47,579 nt of DNA, from assembly GCF_009712605.1 (NCBI RefSeq), contig NZ_WASO01000006.1, positions 1-47,579 on the forward strand. Reading direction: 5' to 3'. The position numbers were made by a program, and so were the translations under genes. Positions 43,843-47,579 of the stretch are shown here, piece by piece. The notes under the pieces are model-generated. The model searched no databases, had not been told where the DNA came from, and saw only the letters and a list, made by a program, of their open reading frames with translations. Positions within the stretch are counted from its first letter, which is position 1. Every line of letters begins with the position of its first letter. The stretch comes from Paludibacter sp. Its GTDB lineage: Bacteria; Bacteroidota; Bacteroidia; Bacteroidales; Paludibacteraceae.

Positions 43843-44099
43843 GGTGTGATATTTTTGCTGCAATTTTAAGCATTCTCGGAGCAGAAAACAACTTTTCGAA
43901 CTGTTATTTGGTAATTTTATGTATTAAATATACAAAAAATATGTATCTAAAATATAATTCGAGCAAATTGACACGAAGGTCATTTATCAATCTGATAGTG
44001 TATGTTTTAATTCAATGAACGTGTGACCGCTTATCCTTAATAATATGCTCACTTTGTCTGTTATTAAAGAGTTTTTGAAAAAATGCAGGTTAGTGTCGG

Positions 44100-44996
44100 T
44101 TATTTCCCCAGTAACAAGATTAAAGTACCGGTTATGACGCCTGCAAGACAAATAAATTTGACTTTAATATTCTTTTCTCTAAAGACAAAAGCTCCGATTG
44201 AGAATGATACTACAACTCCGGCTCTTCTAACGGTAGACAGAAGCGATATCATGGCGTCGGGATCGGAGAGTGCAAAGAAATAGACGAAGTCGGCCAGAGT
44301 AAGAAATACCGAAATGCCGATAATCGAATATCGCCACTGAAACGGAGTCGATGTTTTGCGTTTGGGATACCAGAGAAATAAAGTGATGATTCCCATGATA
44401 ATTGACTGATAGAAAAGATAATAAACCTGAACTCCCACCCGGTTGAATTCTCTCATCAGAAACTTGTCATAAAGTCCGCTGGCGGCTCCCGTAAGCGCTG
44501 CTAAGATAATAAAAAAGACCCACTTATTGTTGTGAAAAACCACGCCTTCTTTCTTTCCGACCATTGAAAAAAGGTAAAACGAAATCAAGGTTACTGATAC
44601 ACCAATCCATTGATACGGGGACAATCTTTCCGAAAAAATGACCAACGCTCCCAGTAGCGTCCAAAGTGGTCGTGTGGCTTCAATCGGCGTGACGATTGTA
44701 ATGGGCAGGTGCTTCATTGCGAAGTAGCCGAACAGCCACGAAGACAGTACCAATAACGATTTTAGTAAGATGAAAAAATGAGCTCTGCCATCCATTGGCG
44801 GAACATACAGCAGCGTGCCTTTCATCAAGTCGGGAAAATAGTGCGACAATACCGGCAGCGGCGATAAAATAAGACTGGAAATAACGATGGAAGAAAAAAG
44901 TACCGGAATAACGGCATTTTTTTGAAGCGAAACCTTTTTTGCAACATCGTAAATTCCTAACAAAAGTGCAGAGAGTGCACCCAATAATAACCACAT
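44100..44996 (-). CDS. EamA/DMT-family transporter
   Basis: 298 residues with ten hydrophobic helices in two five-helix repeats, as in the drug/metabolite transporter superfamily. LPITIVTPIEATRPLWTLLGALVIFSERLS is the end of repeat one with the usual Pro and ERLS turn. DPDAMISLLSTVRRAGVVVSFSIGAFVFREKNI is the equivalent in repeat two. Substrate unknown. The starts and stops leave 70 bases to the rhodanese gene upstream on the same strand. No terminator is evident after it. Confidence 0.85.
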   Translation of the reverse strand: MWLLLGALSALLLGIYDVAKKVSLQKNAVIPVLFSSIVISSLILSPLPVLSHYFPDLMKGTLLYVPPMDGRAHFFILLKSLLVLSSWLFGYFAMKHLPITIVTPIEATRPLWTLLGALVIFSERLSPYQWIGVSVTLISFYLFSMVGKKEGVVFHNNKWVFFIILAALTGAASGLYDKFLMREFNRVGVQVYYLFYQSIIMGIITLFLWYPKRKTSTPFQWRYSIIGISVFLTLADFVYFFALSDPDAMISLLSTVRRAGVVVSFSIGAFVFREKNIKVKFICLAGVITGTLILLLGK

Positions 44997-45066
44997 AATC
45001 TTTTTGTTTTAAGAGCTATTCCGTCGATTTCATCATCGAAAGAAATAGCCGTTTTGCCTGAAAAAT

Positions 45067-45471
45067 TTACTTAACTACGTTTTCGCCGGCTGCCTGCCAA
45101 CTGTTGAAGCCTTTCTCAAGGTTGAGGATGCTGACAAATCCGAGTGTCAGCAATTTTCCGGAAGCTACTACGCTGCGGTGCCCGGAGCGACAATAGACCA
45201 TCACGGCTTTGGTTTTGTCGAATTTTGAAACTTTAGCATCAAACTCAGGGTCGTTAACCGAGATGTTGACCGCATTGTTCAGATGTCCGGCGGCGAACTC
45301 TTCCGGTGTTCTGACATCGAGCAGCGTGACTGACGGATTTTTTGTCAGATACTTTTTGAACTGACTAACCGATAAATCGGTTCTGCCTTTCTGGTTTTGT
45401 TGTGCATTCAGGCTTAAAGCACAAATGAACAGCAAAATGGAGGCTGTAAGGAAAGTTTTTATTCGACTCAT
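45067..45471 (-). CDS. Exported rhodanese-like protein
   Basis: 134 residues from the ATG at 45471 (MSRIKTFLTA). A terminator hairpin of the upstream gene lies over the longer frame, which rules out the farther start. The signal peptide ends SLNAQQ, so the protein acts in the periplasm. The single rhodanese domain has VTLLDVRTPEEFAAGHLNNAVNI and the active-site loop VYCRSGHRS with Cys94. Such proteins transfer sulfane sulfur or act as persulfide carriers. Located between an EamA transporter and the GGGtGRT gene. Confidence 0.9.
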   Translation of the reverse strand: MSRIKTFLTASILLFICALSLNAQQNQKGRTDLSVSQFKKYLTKNPSVTLLDVRTPEEFAAGHLNNAVNISVNDPEFDAKVSKFDKTKAVMVYCRSGHRSVVASGKLLTLGFVSILNLEKGFNSWQAAGENVVK

Positions 45472-45484
45472 AATTGTTGGTGTA

Positions 45485-45519
45485 TAAAAAAACTGCCCCG
45501 GCACGAATGCTGAGGCAGT
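45485..45519 (-). terminator. Terminator of the GGGtGRT/NifU-like operon
   Basis: ACTGCC (45492-45497) and GGCAGT (45514-45519) pair, with further weak pairing inside. Seven T follow on the minus strand (45491-45485). It is about 107 bases after the stop at 45626. Confidence 0.75.
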
Positions 45520-45625
45520 ATTATATTAGCTAATTTCAAGATTGAGAATTCCAGTATTCCATTTCTTTCGGGATGCTCATTTGAGATAATCTTGAATCAT
45601 TGGAATCTTGAATTCTGAAATCTTC

Positions 45626-46624
45626 TTATTTGCATGCCTCTGCGATAGCAACGGCAACAGCAACGGTTGCACCAACCATTGGGTTGTTACCCATTCCGAG
45701 GAAGCCCATCATTTCAACGTGAGCAGGAACGGAAGAAGAACCAGCAAACTGAGCATCACCGTGCATACGACCCATAGTGTCGGTCATGCCATAAGAAGCA
45801 GGACCAGCAGCCATGTTGTCGGGGTGAAGGGTACGACCTGTACCACCACCTGAAGCAACAGAGAAATATGGTTTGCCTAATTCGTTGCATTCTTTTTTGT
45901 AAGTACCTGCAACAGGATGTTGGAAACGTGTTGGGTTAGTTGAGTTACCTGTGATGGAAACGTCAACGCCTTCAGCGCGCATGATAGCAACACCTTCGCG
46001 AACGTCGTCAGCACCGTAGCATTTTACTTTTGCACGAAGACCTGTTGAATAAGGTTTTTCTTTTACAACGTTCAAAGCGCCCGAAGCATAGTCAAACTGA
46101 GTTTGTACATAAGTAAAGCCGTTGATACGAGAGATGATCATAGCAGCATCTTTACCCAAACCGTTCAAAATAACGCGCAATGGGTTTGTACGTACTTTGT
46201 TTGCCATTTCAGCGATTTTGATAGCACCTTCAGCAGCAGCGAAAGATTCGTGGCCTGCGAGGAATGCGAAACACTGAGTTTCTTCGCGCAACAAACGAGC
46301 GCCGAGGTTACCGTGACCGATACCTACTTTACGATCGTCAGCTACAGAACCGGCAATGCAGAAAGACTGCAAACCGATACCGATTGCTTCTGCAGCGTCA
46401 GCAGCAGTTGTGCAACCTTTTTTGATAGCGATGGCAGCGCCTACTACGTAAGCCCATTTTGCATTTTCGAAGCAGATAGGCTGAGTTTCTTCACAAATTT
46501 TGTAAGGATCAATGCCCTTTGCATCGCAGATAGCCTTAGCTTCGTCGATGTCTTTGATTCCGTATTGATTGAGAGCCGCATTTACCTGGTTAATACGGCG
46601 GTCGTAACTTTCAAATAAAGCCAT
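45626..46624 (-). CDS. GGGtGRT protein
   Basis: 332 residues. The name-giving motif GGGTGRT is at about 259-265, followed by a Gly/Met-rich tail (MAAGPASYGM, HGDAQFAGSSSVP, MGFLGMGNN). Near the N-terminus are conserved Cys in DEAKAICDAKGIDPYKICEE and IKKGCTTAADAAEAIGIGLQSFC. The GGGtGRT family is known only as a conserved protein of anaerobes next to a NifU-like gene; no activity has been established. No signal or membrane helix. It follows the NifU-like gene by 57 bases, an invariant pairing that suggests iron-sulfur chemistry. Codon choice looks like that of highly expressed neighbours. Confidence 0.9.
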   Translation of the reverse strand: MALFESYDRRINQVNAALNQYGIKDIDEAKAICDAKGIDPYKICEETQPICFENAKWAYVVGAAIAIKKGCTTAADAAEAIGIGLQSFCIAGSVADDRKVGIGHGNLGARLLREETQCFAFLAGHESFAAAEGAIKIAEMANKVRTNPLRVILNGLGKDAAMIISRINGFTYVQTQFDYASGALNVVKEKPYSTGLRAKVKCYGADDVREGVAIMRAEGVDVSITGNSTNPTRFQHPVAGTYKKECNELGKPYFSVASGGGTGRTLHPDNMAAGPASYGMTDTMGRMHGDAQFAGSSSVPAHVEMMGFLGMGNNPMVGATVAVAVAIAEACK

Positions 46625-46681
46625 AATTTTTGTTCGAATTAAAAATTAATAATTAATAATACATCATTCTGCATCACGAGA

Positions 46682-47374
46682 TTACTCGTGGCGCGGGTCA
46701 ATATATTTAGCAGCTTCTTTGAAGCGACCGTACGAACCTTTTGCTTTTTCCAAAGCTTCAGCAGCATTAACACCTTTCTTAACCATGTCCATGAATTTGC
46801 CCATGTGAACGAATTCGTAGCCGATTACTTCACCGTCTTCGTCCAAGCCGATGCGCGTGCAGTAACCTTCAGCCATTTCGAGGTAACGAACGCCTTTAGC
46901 CAAAGTACCGTACATTGTACCTACCTGGCTGCGGAGACCTTTACCCAGATCTTCGAGACCGGCACCGATTGGCAGACCACCTTCCGAGAAAGCAGACTGA
47001 GAACGTCCGTAAGCAATTTGTAAGAACAATTCGCGCATTGCAGTGTTGATAGCATCGCAAACCAAGTCGGTATTCAATGCTTCAAGAATGGTTTTGCCGG
47101 GAAGTACTTCGGCAGACATAGCTGCAGAGTGAGTCATACCCGAACAACCGATAGTTTCGATCAAAGCTTCCTGGATGATACCGTCTTTGATGTTCAGTGT
47201 TAGTTTACAAGCGCCTTGTTGTGGTGCACACCATCCCACACCGTGAGTTAAACCGGAAATATCTTTAATTTCCTTAGCCTGAACCCATTTTCCTTCTTGA
47301 GGAATGGGAGCTGGTCCGTGGTTAGGACCTTTTTTTACCACACACATTTGTTCTACTTCATGTGAATAAATCAT
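46682..47374 (-). CDS. NifU/IscU-like iron-sulfur scaffold protein, partner of GGGtGRT
   Basis: 230 residues. The segment IGCSGMTHSAAMSAEVLPGKTILEA at about 75-100 matches the NifU/IscU core, where GCGxxxAxSSxxxExxxGKT carries a cluster-binding Cys (Cys77 here). Further Cys at 11, 49 and 56 could complete a site; the arrangement differs from true IscU. About 100 residues follow that IscU lacks (GEVIGYEFVHMGKFMDMVKKG and on). It is the first gene of the pair with GGGtGRT and has a clear promoter at 47432-47464. I infer a scaffold or carrier for an Fe-S cluster used by the partner protein. Confidence 0.82.
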   Translation of the reverse strand: MIYSHEVEQMCVVKKGPNHGPAPIPQEGKWVQAKEIKDISGLTHGVGWCAPQQGACKLTLNIKDGIIQEALIETIGCSGMTHSAAMSAEVLPGKTILEALNTDLVCDAINTAMRELFLQIAYGRSQSAFSEGGLPIGAGLEDLGKGLRSQVGTMYGTLAKGVRYLEMAEGYCTRIGLDEDGEVIGYEFVHMGKFMDMVKKGVNAAEALEKAKGSYGRFKEAAKYIDPRHE

Positions 47375-47431
47375 ACCCTCTGAAATTTAAAATGTTGATT
47401 ATTAAGTGTTTAATTAACAGCTCTTTGATAT

Positions 47432-47464
47432 GCAAAGCTAACGAAATTTTTTGATAGCGGCAAA
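47432..47464 (-). promoter_or_regulatory. Promoter of the NifU-like/GGGtGRT operon (-33 TTTG, -7 TAGCTTTGC)
   Basis: On the minus strand TTTG (47464-47461) and TAGCTTTGC (47440-47432) are separated by 20 bases, about 60 bases before the start at 47374. Confidence 0.75.
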
Positions 47465-47532
47465 TGACCGTGACCTATAATAAAGGTGAAAAATGGTCAT
47501 ATTAAACCCCGAAGGTTTCAAAAGTGAAGTGC

Positions 47533-47564
47533 ACCCCAAAAGTTAGACAAAACTTTTGGGGTGT
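47533..47564. repeat. 13-bp inverted repeat near window end: terminator or IS-type end
   Basis: CACCCCAAAAGTT (47533-47545) and AACTTTTGGGGTG (47552-47564) form a perfect 13-bp stem with loop AGACAA, followed by TTTTGT on the plus strand. The sequence GTGCACCCCAAAAGTTAGACA resembles the terminal repeats of some IS3-family elements, so it could be an IS remnant or edge rather than a terminator. What lies beyond the window decides. Confidence 0.5.
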
Positions 47565-47579
47565 TTTGTTATGTATAGA

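Overview
The window is chromosomal DNA from a member of the Bacteroidota, most likely an anaerobic Bacteroidales. The evidence is a SusC/SusD/SusE set, NigD-like and DUF4827 lipoproteins, a DUF6377 regulator, a GGGtGRT/NifU-like pair, and promoters of the Bacteroides type (TAnnTTTG at -7, with TTTG or TTG about 19-20 bases upstream at several genes). A Paludibacter-like genus is only a guess. No rRNA, phage or intact transposon is present.

Layout. 1-5.6 kb (minus): a glycan-uptake cluster of SusC, SusD and a SusE-like lipoprotein cut by the window start. 6.0-7.7 kb: a membrane-anchored DUF6377 regulator. 7.9-9.2 kb: an AT-rich island that I read as a toxin-antitoxin-chaperone (TAC) module, made of a RelE/HigB-type toxin with an in-frame stop, a HigA-type antitoxin and a SecB-like chaperone. 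9.6-13.0 kb (minus): mnmE, a DUF308 membrane protein, a nucleoside phosphorylase and a short folK. 13.3-19.0 kb (plus): a LacI-regulated sugar operon (regulator, PfkB kinase, FucP-type permease, LamB-like porin, ketose 3-epimerase) with three near-identical palindromic operators. 19.1-25.6 kb (plus): ffh, a receiver/ATP-grasp hybrid protein, a secreted esterase and a small lipoprotein. 25.6-29.8 kb (minus): an IMP dehydrogenase, floA, an FKBP lipoprotein and a NigD-like lipoprotein. 30.1-32.7 kb (plus): DUF4827 lipoprotein, glmM-type mutase and 5-formyl-THF cyclo-ligase. 32.7-47.4 kb (minus): nagB, a flavodiiron protein, transketolase, a small acidic protein, prs, tRNA-Gly and tRNA-Leu, a ten-helix transporter, a NagB-like/PIG-L fusion, gdhA, an EamA transporter, a periplasmic rhodanese, GGGtGRT and the NifU-like protein. 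The last 50 bases hold a 13-bp inverted repeat that is either a terminator or an IS-type end.

How the parts fit. The LacI operon describes a coherent route: porin across the outer membrane, permease across the inner membrane, 3-epimerase converting a rare ketohexose to fructose (or a related ketose), then phosphorylation by the PfkB kinase. All seven metal and substrate residues known from D-psicose 3-epimerase are present at identical spacing. NagB, the NagB/PIG-L fusion and the glmM-type mutase all act on amino-sugar phosphates, but the fusion has lost most canonical deaminase residues while the stand-alone NagB keeps them.

The most interesting items are the TAC module with its apparently broken toxin, the LacI operator set, the degenerate NagB domain fused to an intact-looking deacetylase, the receiver/PEP-synthase-like hybrid, and the GGGtGRT/NifU-like pair. 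All calls are by eye from sequence and recalled family knowledge; no database search was run.
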